Shown here: positions 17,401-26,088 of the stretch, piece after piece
Layout: each line of letters begins with the position of its first letter
Position numbering within the stretch: position 1 is the stretch's first letter
NCBI GenBank assembly: GCA_040002435.1
Contig: JBDUEM010000003.1
Location: 1 to 64,000 of the forward strand
DNA length: 64,000 nt
Source: JANXXV01 sp040002435
GTDB taxonomy: Bacteria; Acidobacteriota; Terriglobia; Bryobacterales; Bryobacteraceae
Direction of reading: 5' to 3'
The notes under the pieces: generated by a model
What the model saw: the letters and a program-made list of their open reading frames with translations, nothing else
What the model was told of the DNA's origin: nothing
Databases searched by the model: none
Translations under genes and position numbers: made by a program

Positions 17401-17951
17401 GCTATGATCTGCCATTCGGGCGCGGCAAGAGCTTGCTCGCCAACAGCCCGCACGTTGTGAACGTGCTGGTAGGCGGATGGGCGATCTCTGGAATCGTCAA
17501 TTATTTCAGCGGTACACCGCTGGGATTCCTCGGCTCCTCGCCGCTGAGCGGGGGCTGGAATGGCTCGGTGAACCGTGCGAATATCGCAGCCGGTGACATG
17601 AAGGTGCCCTTCGATAAGGGCGCTTTCCAGATCACTCCGGTGACGGCCGCCTCCAATACCTATCTCAACAAGTCCCTGTTCTCCGATGCCCCGGCGCTGA
17701 CTCTGGGGACCTCCGCTTTCCGTTACGCGCAGGCGCGCAACTTCGGAAAAATCAACGAGGATTTCGGTTTGCAGAAGAACAACAAAATCGGAGAACACGT
17801 GCGCTTCCAAATACGCGCCGAATTTCTGAATGCCTTCAACCGCAGCACGCTGGGCGGAATTCAAACCAGCGTCACCAACGCGACGTTTGGGCAGGTGACC
17901 AGCATCAGTGGCAACCGGCAAATCCAGTTGGGAATGCGGCTTGATTTTTAG
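14403..17951 (+). CDS. Oar-like TonB-dependent receptor with N-terminal carboxypeptidase-regulatory domain
   Basis: 1182 residues. Signal peptide (LAALIATATLLLAQ), then a CarboxypepD_reg domain (~24-110: GTFTGTVTDNSGAVIPNV, NDAGQYTLPNLPTGAYTL), a plug-like region (LQTDSPDVGTSLSNKQLIDL), and a long beta-barrel ending in the outer-membrane Phe signature (QLGMRLDF). Barrel landmarks include GSNQLHGSAYGALRNEW and KNKTFFYTTFEGYRER, typical of the large acidobacterial Oar family. A ribosome site (CAGGAG) precedes the ATG. The following cytochrome/TPR gene starts inside its last codons, so the two are likely translated from one message. The ligand is unknown. Confidence 0.92.
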   Translation: MKSLRGLAALIATATLLLAQLNRGTFTGTVTDNSGAVIPNVKLTAKNTATGAQSDGVTNDAGQYTLPNLPTGAYTLTFEAPSFKKLERTNVDLGVTQVVRIDAVLEVGSVAESVAVSAEAPRLQTDSPDVGTSLSNKQLIDLPLTFSGARIAENFAYLVTPGVSGNTWTSNINGSSNFSKESLLDGATVTTYLSGHFSESSVSVEALAEFKIQTSGMSAEFGRAQAGVFNYVMKSGSNQLHGSAYGALRNEWLDANTSVNKFNNRPRGRDRRQNYAFSGGAPIYIPKVYNGKNKTFFYTTFEGYRERLTGFAAPNVTAPQPEFLDGDFSRLLGASIGQTDAMNRPVLRGAIYDPKSFAQVEGGRYIGNMFPGNKIPADRFSKVSQTTNALLKKGYLPTVRNPDGSIPLTNNAIRPAAGTPEFDQFQFSTKVDQNIGDKQKISGSFSWNKRPRLLLDQTRLWDPTDPVGGVLTSARRQTIKSELVRLSDDWNVTNRILNTFTVYYNRMANPNIGNYKDIDGAKQLGIANMATYGFPNIDFSGGPFVNLTNVGDPQNDFQVYMGFGLINTLSFSKGKHFMKAGVDLRHNHFNGRPTQGGGFVFNARGTAIPNESFSGTQTGYAFASYLLGIVDSATLNDPVALGGRRKYSAFFFQDDFKVSSRLTLNLGLRWEFQPPFTEVADRLSSWNPSKVDPATGRLGAYDFAGNCSACTGQHYFGSRSFRDFGPRIGFAYRLMDKWTLRGAYGIMFDGDNFNGFNGTPLGKATNVQAGGTFSFPADPVNPWAGIFNWDNGLPTNRYSAPSYDLSFGDKNRPGMVDPNYGRSPYVQQWNFNVQREILRNLVLDVGYVGNKSTGLRNGQMAVVNQLDPIYLKQFGAKLNNAVRSAADAAANGIAYPYPGFQGTVASALRPFPQVQGNQTVNVYGTPIGFSTYHSLQITLNHQFSKGFTAYTNYTWSKNLTNISSSQVGDNANRTIDYYNLKLEKSLADDDQPHLFKGYVSYDLPFGRGKSLLANSPHVVNVLVGGWAISGIVNYFSGTPLGFLGSSPLSGGWNGSVNRANIAAGDMKVPFDKGAFQITPVTAASNTYLNKSLFSDAPALTLGTSAFRYAQARNFGKINEDFGLQKNNKIGEHVRFQIRAEFLNAFNRSTLGGIQTSVTNATFGQVTSISGNRQIQLGMRLDF

Positions 17952-19950
17952 GCTGTACATTCCCCTACTCGTCCTCATTTGTCAGCACGCCTTCGGGCAA
18001 GATAACTGCAAGCCTTGCCACAAGCGTGAGGCCGACTCATTCGCACGGACCGGCATGGGCCGGTCCGTCACTTCCATTACTCGACCGAACACGTCGTTTC
18101 GCCATGGTTCATCGTTGCTTGCGGTAACCACTCGCGGCGGAACGATGGTTCACTCCCTGCAGCGTGATGGGCTCACTGCGGAATATCCCGTGGCATTCGC
18201 GATCGGATCGGGCGCCGTTGGCCACAGCTATGCGGTACGCATCGGCGACTCCCTGTTTCAATCTCCGCTCAGTTGGTTCTCGCAGGCCGGCCGATGGGAT
18301 CTCTCCCCCGGATTTGAGAGCCGCCCTTCCCTTGATTTCGACCGGCGCATCACCATGGAGTGCCTCTATTGCCACACAGGGGGCGTGAGAAAAGTGGACG
18401 ACCCGCCGCAAGCCATCACCTGCCAACGCTGTCATGCCGCGTCGGAAATGCACTTCAGTAGTCCGCGCGACAACACCGCGTGCGAGCAGTGCCACCTGCA
18501 GGGGGAAGCGCGGGTCCTGAGCCCGGGCAGTCGTTGGGGCGACGCTGCACCCCGCTTCACCACGTACATCGCAGGTGCGGCGTCGGGTGGATTGAAGGTA
18601 GTCAGCCAGGTGGAACAGCTCGCTCTCAGTAAGTGTGCGCAAAACAGCGCCGGGAAGTTATGGTGCGGAAGCTGCCATAGTCCGCATGGGGAGGCAAAGG
18701 ATCAGCGGACGGTTTGCCTTTCGTGCCACGCCGCAACTCTTCCCGCAGCCCACGTCAAACAACCGGGGACTTGCGCGTCGTGCCACATGCCGCGGCGGGA
18801 CACCCCTGAGATAGCGCATACGGCTTACACGGACCATAGGATCCGCAGGAATGCCAACGAAGAACCCTCGAATAACGGGAGGCCAAAAACGCTCAAAGCG
18901 TGGCGGGATCCTCCTGTGCAGGAGCGTGACCGGGATCTCGCACTGGCGCAAATCCATACCGGAGAGCGCGATCAATCTGTTAGCCTGATCCAACAAGGAT
19001 TCGCCACGCTCTTGGCGCTTCCGGAAAAAGATGCCCCAGTATTTTCCGCTCTCGGCACGGTGTTGCTGCAGAAGCAGCGGCCCACTGAGGCAGCAGCCAT
19101 GTTCGCTACGGCAGCCGCATTGGAACCTGGCGATGCCGATGATGCGCAGAATGAAGGCGTGGCATTGTTGGCAGCGGGCAACGCACAGGCTGCGGTCAGG
19201 CAACTGGAGCGGGCGCTGTCCCTCGACCCGCTTCTGGAACAAGCCTACTCAATTCTTGCCGACCACTTCGCGCACCAGGGGCAAGTCGATCAGCAGGCAG
19301 AGATCCTGGCACGCTGGCTCGCCGTCATGCCACAGAATTTCAAGGCCCGTGAAGCCGGCGGCTGGAGGAGCCAGGTGCAGGCCGGAAATTTTCAACAGGC
19401 GGACGAGCCGTTGCGGCGTGCCTGCGATACGGGCGATTCCTGTTACTTCTACGGCCGGAATCTCTACGTGCTGAACCGGTTCGAAGAGTCGCTCGCAGCG
19501 CTGAAGCGGGCACTCCCGGCAGATCCAAGGCCTGCTAAAGTTCACGTGGCAATGGCAATGTCCTTGGATGCCCTCGGCCGCCTGCCTGAAGCCGATGCTG
19601 AATTCAAAACTGCGGTCGAAGTAAACACGGCGGATGAGGATACCCTTATCGCCTACGGCGTCTTTCTTTCGCGCGCCGGTCGAACCGAAGAGGCGCTCGT
19701 TCCACTACGCAAAGCGGTGAAGACTTTTCCCAGGTCCGGCCGCGTGCGCTATGAACTGGGCCGGGTACTGTATCAGTTGGGCCGGCTCGAGGACGCGGAA
19801 GGGGAGCTTCGCGCGGCGTTGACGGCGAGTCCCGAGGACTCCACCGCCCGGCGATTACTAAGCAAGACGCTGTTCCGTTTGAACCGCACCGCCGAGGCCG
19901 AGCGCGAATTGAAAGCGGCCGAAGCTCAGGGCTCCGTGACGGTCAAATAA
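17941..19950 (+). CDS. Exported seven-haem cytochrome with C-terminal TPRs
   Basis: About 669 residues. The frame opens at a GTG (17908), but the TTG at 17941 begins directly with a signal peptide (LYIPLLVLICQHAFG) and overlaps the receptor stop, so I prefer it. Seven CxxCH haem-binding motifs are visible: CKPCH, CLYCH, CQRCH, CEQCH, CGSCH, CLSCH and CASCH, as in cytochrome c554-like/doubled-CXXCH proteins. The second half is TPRs (LGTVLLQKQRPTEAAAMFAT, ALSLDPLLEQAYSILADHF, RYELGRVLYQLGRLEDAEGE). Known relatives work in extracytoplasmic electron transfer; the TPRs suggest a scaffold. Its 3' end overlaps the convergent CRTAC1 gene by 25 bases. Confidence 0.87.
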   Translation: MIFRLYIPLLVLICQHAFGQDNCKPCHKREADSFARTGMGRSVTSITRPNTSFRHGSSLLAVTTRGGTMVHSLQRDGLTAEYPVAFAIGSGAVGHSYAVRIGDSLFQSPLSWFSQAGRWDLSPGFESRPSLDFDRRITMECLYCHTGGVRKVDDPPQAITCQRCHAASEMHFSSPRDNTACEQCHLQGEARVLSPGSRWGDAAPRFTTYIAGAASGGLKVVSQVEQLALSKCAQNSAGKLWCGSCHSPHGEAKDQRTVCLSCHAATLPAAHVKQPGTCASCHMPRRDTPEIAHTAYTDHRIRRNANEEPSNNGRPKTLKAWRDPPVQERDRDLALAQIHTGERDQSVSLIQQGFATLLALPEKDAPVFSALGTVLLQKQRPTEAAAMFATAAALEPGDADDAQNEGVALLAAGNAQAAVRQLERALSLDPLLEQAYSILADHFAHQGQVDQQAEILARWLAVMPQNFKAREAGGWRSQVQAGNFQQADEPLRRACDTGDSCYFYGRNLYVLNRFEESLAALKRALPADPRPAKVHVAMAMSLDALGRLPEADAEFKTAVEVNTADEDTLIAYGVFLSRAGRTEEALVPLRKAVKTFPRSGRVRYELGRVLYQLGRLEDAEGELRAALTASPEDSTARRLLSKTLFRLNRTAEAERELKAAEAQGSVTVK

Positions 19951-21545
19951 AAATCCGCCATCACGTTTGTCAGAGTTTGCCGCTTCCCCGAAGGCCACCG
20001 AATGTCTACGGACTGCGCGACCGTATCCCCGCCCAATCCGAAATGCACAGCCAGTTCACTGGAACTCGCATAGCCAACCGAGGAAGTCACATGATTCCAC
20101 TGCTCGCCCGACCTGGTAGTGAGGTGGATTGCAGCGCCGTTCGCATCCCTGTTACTCGACGTTCCGATCAACCGCAGCCTGAGCCAATGATTTTGATTCG
20201 GCGAAACATTACGGTACAGTTCCGCAGGCTCATTCAGGCGCGTGACCACTGCGTCCATGCGGCCGTCGCCATCAAAATCGGCGAATGCCGCGCCCCGGTG
20301 CAATCCCGCCGGACCCACTGGCAGTGCATCGAAACCGCGGCCAGCCGCATTCCGGAACACGGTGCTCGTCTGGTGCGATTTGCGGCTGGAAAACAATTCT
20401 GTGTTGTCCTGCACGTCTCCCGCGGCGGCGAAGAGATCCTTCCATCCGTCGTTGTCAAAATCATATGCGCCCGTTCCCCAGCCGCTAATTGCCAGGGATC
20501 CCACGCCGAGCCGCGTGCGATAGGTAACGTCCTCAAACAAACCCTTCTCAAGGCCAAAGAACAGGGGGAATGTCTCATTCGCCAGCGCGGTCATAAACAG
20601 ATCCGGCCGGCCATCGTTGTTGATGTCGCGGAATTCAACTCCCATGGACGAAAGCGCCCGGCCATCGTCGTTGATCGCCACGCCTGCGCGCATGCCTCTT
20701 TCAGTAAATCGGCCGTTGCCGTCGTTGTGAAAAAGGAAATTGGGCACAGTGTCATTGGCCACAAAGACGTCCACCAGTCCATCGCCGTCGTAGTCGGCGA
20801 ACGCGAGTCCCATACCCTTGCCGATGTGCGTACCGATGCCGGACGCCTGTGACACATCGCTGAAAGTTCCGTCCCCGTTGTTGTGATACAAGGAATTCGG
20901 CAAACCCGCGTAGTGCTTGGGGTGGCAATACGTTCGATAGTTCCGTGCCGCATCGCCGCAGAAAGGCTCGCTGGCGGGATCCCATTTTACGTAGTTCACG
21001 ACAAACAAATCCAGGCGTCCGTCATTGTCGTAGTCGAACCATCCCGCCGCCACTGCCCACTTGGCTGGCCCAATGACGCCAAGCCCCGCCCGCTTCGTCA
21101 CATCCTCAAACCGACCGTTGCCGCGGTTCCGATACAGAATATTTCCATGGACCCCTACGACGAAAAGATCGGCGAAGCCGTCGTTATCAAAGTCGCCGGC
21201 CGCTGCTCCCATGCCGAATCCCGAACCGCTAACTCCGGCCGCCGCCGTGACGTCGCGAAATGTCCCGTCGCCATTGTTCCGAAAGAGGCAATTGTTGAAC
21301 CCGGCGCCATTGACGAAGTAGATGTCCGGCTTTCCATCGTTGTCAAAATCCAGGACCGCGACGCCGCCCGCCATGGTTTCGATTAAGTGCTTGTCTCCAG
21401 TGGCGGCATTTCTGAGCACGAAATCTATACCGGCTTTTTTAGTGACATCTTCGAATGCGATCGATCTCGGGATCCGCTGCGCGGCCAGGAGCAGGGCCCA
21501 TGTGCCTACGAATGCAGCAGCCGCGGTCCCGCGCCTGTAGGACAT
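19926..21545 (-). CDS. Exported CRTAC1-family protein: FG-GAP/VCBS propeller plus ASPIC/UnbV domain
   Basis: 539 residues with an N-terminal export signal (AAAAFVGTWALLLAAQ). The body has many FG-GAP/VCBS blades with calcium-binding loops of the form DFDNDGKPDIYFVNG, DYDNDGRLDLFVVN and DYDGDGLVDVFVAN, predicting a seven-blade propeller. The C-terminus is the ASPIC/UnbV domain (HWLRLRLIGTSSNRDANGA, HFGLGGDTVAQSVDIRWPSG). It lies six bases downstream of the large hybrid sensor and is probably co-transcribed with it. Proteins of this type often neighbour TPR proteins and TonB receptors in this phylum, as here. The function is unproven; a surface adhesion or ligand-binding role is inference. Confidence 0.9.
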   Translation of the reverse strand: MSYRRGTAAAAFVGTWALLLAAQRIPRSIAFEDVTKKAGIDFVLRNAATGDKHLIETMAGGVAVLDFDNDGKPDIYFVNGAGFNNCLFRNNGDGTFRDVTAAAGVSGSGFGMGAAAGDFDNDGFADLFVVGVHGNILYRNRGNGRFEDVTKRAGLGVIGPAKWAVAAGWFDYDNDGRLDLFVVNYVKWDPASEPFCGDAARNYRTYCHPKHYAGLPNSLYHNNGDGTFSDVSQASGIGTHIGKGMGLAFADYDGDGLVDVFVANDTVPNFLFHNDGNGRFTERGMRAGVAINDDGRALSSMGVEFRDINNDGRPDLFMTALANETFPLFFGLEKGLFEDVTYRTRLGVGSLAISGWGTGAYDFDNDGWKDLFAAAGDVQDNTELFSSRKSHQTSTVFRNAAGRGFDALPVGPAGLHRGAAFADFDGDGRMDAVVTRLNEPAELYRNVSPNQNHWLRLRLIGTSSNRDANGAAIHLTTRSGEQWNHVTSSVGYASSSELAVHFGLGGDTVAQSVDIRWPSGKRQTLTNVMADFYLTVTEP

Positions 21546-21551
21546 GCCTGG

Positions 21552-24500
21552 TCAACTCCCAGGCCGGTTCTCAACGGAATCCGCTGTCCCGGCGGTGAGG
21601 GCCAGAATCGCCGTCTCCATCACGTCGGCCTGAATTGGCTTCGAGACGTAGGCATCCATGCCGGCCTGCATGCATTTTTCTCGATCTCCTTCCATAGCGT
21701 ATGCGGTCATCGCCAGTATGGGAGTTCGATCGCCCTTTTCCCTCTCTCTCTGCCTCAGAATCTGTGTGGTTGCCAGGCCATCCAGTTCCGGCATCTGGAC
21801 GTCCATCAGGATCAGATCAAACTTTTCCCGTTCCAAAGCTTCCAGGGCCTGATTCCCGTTAGCTGTCACCGTTACGCGGTGGCCTTGCTTTTGGAGGAGG
21901 CGGATGACGAGGTGCTGGTTCACTGGATTGTCCTCGGCCAGTAAGATGGAAAGACCTCGCGGGGATGTGGGACGGTCAATCGATTTCGCCGGGAAATGCG
22001 AACCCGGCTCCTTCCTCGGCGTCGACGGCACGCAGCGCGCCGTGAAGTAGAATCTGCTGCCTTCACCCTCTTGGCTATCCACCCAGACGCGCCCGCCCAT
22101 CAGCGCCACCAATTGGCAACAAATGGTCAGCCCCAGGCCCGTGCCGCCGTAGGCTTTTGTAGAGGAGCTGTCAGCCTGCCGGAACGCTTCAAAAATCATC
22201 CGTTGTTTTTCCGCGGGGATGCCGATGCCTGAATCTTCCACACAGATTTCGAAGCTCGCCTCCGCGGTCATCGACACCAAAACTCGAATTTCGCCCGCAT
22301 CGGTAAATTTGATCGCGTTACCTATCAGATTCACCAGCACCTGGCGTACTTTTCCGGGATCTCCCACCAGCAGCTCCGGAATCTTTCCCTCAAACTCGAC
22401 CTGAATCGCCAGTCCCTTTTCCTGCGCCTTGATCTGAAGTTGCGCGGCCGCATTTTCCACGCAGGATCGCAGGGAGAAATCGACCGCCGCGATCTCCATC
22501 CGGCCTGCCTCAATCTTGGAACAATCGAGAACGTCGTTCAGAAGTTCGAGTAGTGAGTCGGCCGAAGACTTTGCCATTTCCAGGTACTCGCGTTGTTCCC
22601 GCGAGAGCTCGGTGCGCAGCGCGAGCGAAGTCATGCCAAGAATCCCATTCATCGGCGTACGAATCTCATGACTGATATTCGCCACAAATTCACTCTTGGC
22701 GCGGCTGGCTTCCTGTGCCTTCAGCGTCGAGAGTTTCAATTCAGCCGAGTTCCGCTCCAGTTGAGCCACCATGGTGTAAAGGTCGTGATTGGCTTCCGCC
22801 AATTTCTGCGTCCTTTCGGCGATTCGTGTTTCCAGTTCGGCATTGGAGCGGACCAGGTTCCGAACGCGAAGCGCGTATAGGCCTCGGCCAATCACGGCCA
22901 GGAGTATGACGCAAAGTCCGTAAAACCAGCTTGTCTGATAGAAAAACGGCTGCAGGCGAAAGGCCAGGTTCGCCCCCGCTTCATTCCACACGCCATCGTT
23001 GTTGCTCGCGATGACGTAAAACCGGTAGTTCCCGGGCGACAGGTTCGTGTAGCTCGCGCTGCGGTGGGTCCCTCCGTCTACCCAGTCGTGATCAAACCCT
23101 TCCAACTTGTATTTGAAGCGCACCCGCTTCGGTGCCGGAAAGCTCATCGCGGTAAACAAAAACTCAAATGAGTCGCCGCCGGCGGGAATTTTCAAATCTC
23201 CGGACAAAGAAACTGGTACGTGATCTACCTGCAGCTCTTCAATCGCGACCGGCGGAGGCTGCTTGTTGACTACGATCCGCGCCGGATCCAAGATGGACAA
23301 TCCGGAATAGGTTGCAAACCATAGTTTTCCATCTTTCGTCTTCCAGGCGGCCGGTTGAGCGCCATTGGCTTCACGGCCGTTCATGCCATCTTCCATGCCG
23401 TACGAATCGCAATGCATACGCCGGGCAATTCCGCTGGCTACTTCCTCCAATTGCCGCTTCTTAACGCGAAAAATGCCGTTGTTGCCACTCATCCACATAT
23501 ATCCCAGATCATCCTCCAGAATCTGGAACACTACGTTCTGAAACAACCCGTTCTGCGTAGTGAAATGGGTAAACTTGCCATCCCTGAAGCGCAGCACTCC
23601 GCCTCCAAACGTGCCGACCCACAGCGTACCCTCCTTGTCCTCGTAGAACGAGTGAACGAAACCAGCCGGCGAATCCGTTTTGTCCAGGAAATTTTCAAAA
23701 ACCCCATTACGAAAGCGGCTTAATCCTTTTTGGGTGCCGACCCAGAGATTTTTCGACCGATCCTCATAAATCGTTCGGATGTGTTCGCTGGGAAGGCCAT
23801 CCCTTACGTGGTAGGCGTTAATTTTCCCGTTCCGCATCCTGTTTAGACCGCCTCCGTAGGTGCCGATCCACAGGTCGCCGCCGCTATCTTCCCGTAGTGC
23901 GAACACCGCGTTACTGGTCAGTCCGTCTTTCGTTGTATATGTCTGGAACTTCCCGTTGCGATAGTGATGGAGTCCGCCGCTGAAAGTTCCCACCCATAGA
24001 CTTCCGTCGCGCGAGCTTGCCAATGACCAGATGGCATTGTCGGTTAGGCCCTCCCGCACCGTGTAGTTCGTGAATGAACCGTTCTGATAGTGGCTTAGGC
24101 CACCGCCGTTGGTGCCCAGCCACATGCTGCCGTCTTCTTTGCCCAGAATGGACGAAACGATGTTGCTCGGCAAACCGTCCCGCACGGTATAAGTGGTGAA
24201 TGTGACGTCTCGCAGGCGGTTCAGCCCGCCTCCGTTCGTTCCGATCCACAGGCTGCCTTCACGGTCTTCATACAGGGCCGACACCATTTCGCTGCTGAGA
24301 CCCTCTTTATTGCCGAAATTCGAAAACACGCCCTTGGAATAGCGAGTGAGTCCCCTTCCAAATGTCGCGATCCAGAGGTTGCCGTTCCGGTCGCCGGTCA
24401 AAGCCCAAACGTGTGTTGCCCGCACGGACGGTTCATCGGAGATGACCTGAAACTTTCCGTCGCGCATCCGCGACAAACCTTGCAGGGATCCCACCCACAA

Positions 24501-25172
24501 TGTCCCCTCGCGATCTTCATAGATCGCCGTCACAATCGGGAACGGAAGCCCGTTCTTCTGCGTCAGGACGGCAAACTGTCCGTGTTCGTAACGATGCAAA
24601 CCTCCATCGGTCCCAATCCAGACAACGCCGTTTGAGGATGGCTGGATGATCCGGATATTCTGGCCTCGCAGGCCTATCGTCTCGATTTTCCCTTGTTTGA
24701 TGCGGCATAACCCCGCGTTTACGGCAGCAAACCAAATTTCGCCTTCAGACCCGGCAGCCACCGTCAGAATTTGATCGTTCTTAAACTGATCTCCGAGCGG
24801 AAAAACACGAAAGACTCCATCCTTCAACTGCGTCAGTCCTTTTGTGGTGGCTACCCAAATAACGCCGTCCCGGTCCTCCGCCAATGCACGAACGCGATTT
24901 GCCTGAATGGCGGGAGCAGTTGTGGTGTCAAATACCGTGAATCTTACACCGTCGAATCGGACAATTCCGTAGTAAGTGGCCAGCCACAAGTACCCATCGC
25001 GGCCCTGTAGAACGCTGTTAATCGTAGAGTGGAGTAATCCTTGATCTTCCCGCCACGTTTCATGACGGTACTTGTTCACAGGTCTGTCGGGATCGAGACC
25101 GAAAACGGCCGCCGGAAGTGCTGCTAACAGCAGCGCGATCAAGCTGACTATCCTTGCACTGATGTCCTTCAA
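21552..25172 (-). CDS. Giant hybrid sensor: two-component propeller, Y_Y_Y, histidine kinase, receiver
   Basis: 1206 residues. A signal anchor is followed by more than a dozen regulator-propeller repeats (pattern GLPS/T-N-x-V-x-x-I-x-ED-x-x-GxLWxGT), a Y_Y_Y domain (~700-765, KYKLEGFDHDWVDGG, YTNLSPGNYRFYV), a TM helix (WFYGLCVILLAVIGRGLYAL), a coiled linker, HisKA with the phospho-His in ISHEIRTPMNGIL, an ATPase domain (NLIGNAIKF, VEDSGIGIP, GGTGLGL) and a receiver (LLAEDNPVNQ, LILMDVQMPELDG). The repeats form the periplasmic sensor of polysaccharide-responsive hybrid systems; here no DNA-binding domain is attached, so output needs another protein. It is first in a minus-strand operon with the CRTAC1 gene. 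Confidence 0.93.
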   Translation of the reverse strand: MKDISARIVSLIALLLAALPAAVFGLDPDRPVNKYRHETWREDQGLLHSTINSVLQGRDGYLWLATYYGIVRFDGVRFTVFDTTTAPAIQANRVRALAEDRDGVIWVATTKGLTQLKDGVFRVFPLGDQFKNDQILTVAAGSEGEIWFAAVNAGLCRIKQGKIETIGLRGQNIRIIQPSSNGVVWIGTDGGLHRYEHGQFAVLTQKNGLPFPIVTAIYEDREGTLWVGSLQGLSRMRDGKFQVISDEPSVRATHVWALTGDRNGNLWIATFGRGLTRYSKGVFSNFGNKEGLSSEMVSALYEDREGSLWIGTNGGGLNRLRDVTFTTYTVRDGLPSNIVSSILGKEDGSMWLGTNGGGLSHYQNGSFTNYTVREGLTDNAIWSLASSRDGSLWVGTFSGGLHHYRNGKFQTYTTKDGLTSNAVFALREDSGGDLWIGTYGGGLNRMRNGKINAYHVRDGLPSEHIRTIYEDRSKNLWVGTQKGLSRFRNGVFENFLDKTDSPAGFVHSFYEDKEGTLWVGTFGGGVLRFRDGKFTHFTTQNGLFQNVVFQILEDDLGYMWMSGNNGIFRVKKRQLEEVASGIARRMHCDSYGMEDGMNGREANGAQPAAWKTKDGKLWFATYSGLSILDPARIVVNKQPPPVAIEELQVDHVPVSLSGDLKIPAGGDSFEFLFTAMSFPAPKRVRFKYKLEGFDHDWVDGGTHRSASYTNLSPGNYRFYVIASNNDGVWNEAGANLAFRLQPFFYQTSWFYGLCVILLAVIGRGLYALRVRNLVRSNAELETRIAERTQKLAEANHDLYTMVAQLERNSAELKLSTLKAQEASRAKSEFVANISHEIRTPMNGILGMTSLALRTELSREQREYLEMAKSSADSLLELLNDVLDCSKIEAGRMEIAAVDFSLRSCVENAAAQLQIKAQEKGLAIQVEFEGKIPELLVGDPGKVRQVLVNLIGNAIKFTDAGEIRVLVSMTAEASFEICVEDSGIGIPAEKQRMIFEAFRQADSSSTKAYGGTGLGLTICCQLVALMGGRVWVDSQEGEGSRFYFTARCVPSTPRKEPGSHFPAKSIDRPTSPRGLSILLAEDNPVNQHLVIRLLQKQGHRVTVTANGNQALEALEREKFDLILMDVQMPELDGLATTQILRQREREKGDRTPILAMTAYAMEGDREKCMQAGMDAYVSKPIQADVMETAILALTAGTADSVENRPGS

Positions 25173-25239
25173 CTAAAAGCAGTATACAAGAATGGGCACC
25201 CTGTTTACCTGGGTCGATCATCGTACAATATCTAGTCTG

Positions 25240-26088
25240 ATGCGCCGCCTTCTTGCCGGTGTTCTGCTTACCATGCTACTGCGGGCGCAGGACGTCGACA
25301 TTCACCTCTATTCCGAGTTTCAGCGAATCGGCCAGGGCGGCCGCGTGGTCGAAGTTGACCGGTCCGAATTCCCTCAGGAATTTATCTCACCGCCCCTCAT
25401 CCGCAACGGGTTCACAACATTCCACGTCGCTGTCACGGGAAGGCCGAAAATTCTCTACTGGATGGCAATACAGACCAATCCGGCGGACGTTTTCGGCATT
25501 CGTGTTTACCGCGAGGAGCCCAACGCTAACGGGATTCCCGACCTGCTGGTGGAAGAAAGCAGGCCTCTCTATTTCCTGGGAGTGATGCCCGATCTGCCCG
25601 TCGAACGAACGACCCAGGTCTATTTGGTGGATGTGTGGACGCCGCCCAATGCGCCGGTCGATCGCGTACGATTTGAGGTGCTTGTGAAAACCGGCGCTTG
25701 GGTGGTGGCGCCCATGGAAGTGAGGATACTTGCCGCCCGCGTGCCCGATTTCCAGCCGCCGGCCTGTTGTGCGAGACTGCCGGAACCCCAACGCCCCGCC
25801 GATACCTCCGTTTGGCCCGTAATCTTTTCTGCCTTGGCAGGAGGAAGCACCAGCCCGTCAGCCAGCCCTGGGACCGTCCGCGGCGCCATTCTGCGGAACG
25901 CCCAGCAGGACGCTGCTCTCGTGCGCTCCTTTGATGTGGAGACGCGAAGTGCCCTGTTAGGTCGTGTCTGGCCCATCATGTTCGGACGCCTGCCGTTTTG
26001 GCCGGAAACAATTCGCGGCAATGCGGAATCCTATCTCCAGATCCGGCGCCGCATCTGGACTATCGCCAATGACAAGCCAGAAAAGTGA
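25240..26088 (+). CDS. Secreted protein of unknown function
   Basis: 282 residues from the ATG at 25240, which opens a signal peptide (RRLLAGVLLTMLLRAQ); the frame opens earlier at 25192. The mature part, rich in beta-strand patterns, includes RPKILYWMAIQTNPADVFGI and YLVDVWTPPNAPVDRVRFEV, then a CC pair (PPACCARLPEPQRPAD). I do not recognise a catalytic motif. Its stop overlaps the GTG start of the next gene by four bases (GTGA), so the two are likely an operon and may work together at the envelope. It is divergent from the giant sensor with only 67 bases between them, which must hold both promoters. Confidence 0.7.
   Translation: MRRLLAGVLLTMLLRAQDVDIHLYSEFQRIGQGGRVVEVDRSEFPQEFISPPLIRNGFTTFHVAVTGRPKILYWMAIQTNPADVFGIRVYREEPNANGIPDLLVEESRPLYFLGVMPDLPVERTTQVYLVDVWTPPNAPVDRVRFEVLVKTGAWVVAPMEVRILAARVPDFQPPACCARLPEPQRPADTSVWPVIFSALAGGSTSPSASPGTVRGAILRNAQQDAALVRSFDVETRSALLGRVWPIMFGRLPFWPETIRGNAESYLQIRRRIWTIANDKPEK

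Noticed and set aside
16404..17978. A 524-residue open frame on the minus strand across the receptor gene
   Set aside because: It lies entirely antisense to a gene with clear domain matches, has no recognised motif or ribosome site, and reflects the high GC third codon positions.
19977..20852. A 291-residue plus-strand frame inside the CRTAC1 gene
   Set aside because: Antisense to calcium-loop repeats; the apparent repeats in it are the reverse of the propeller repeats.
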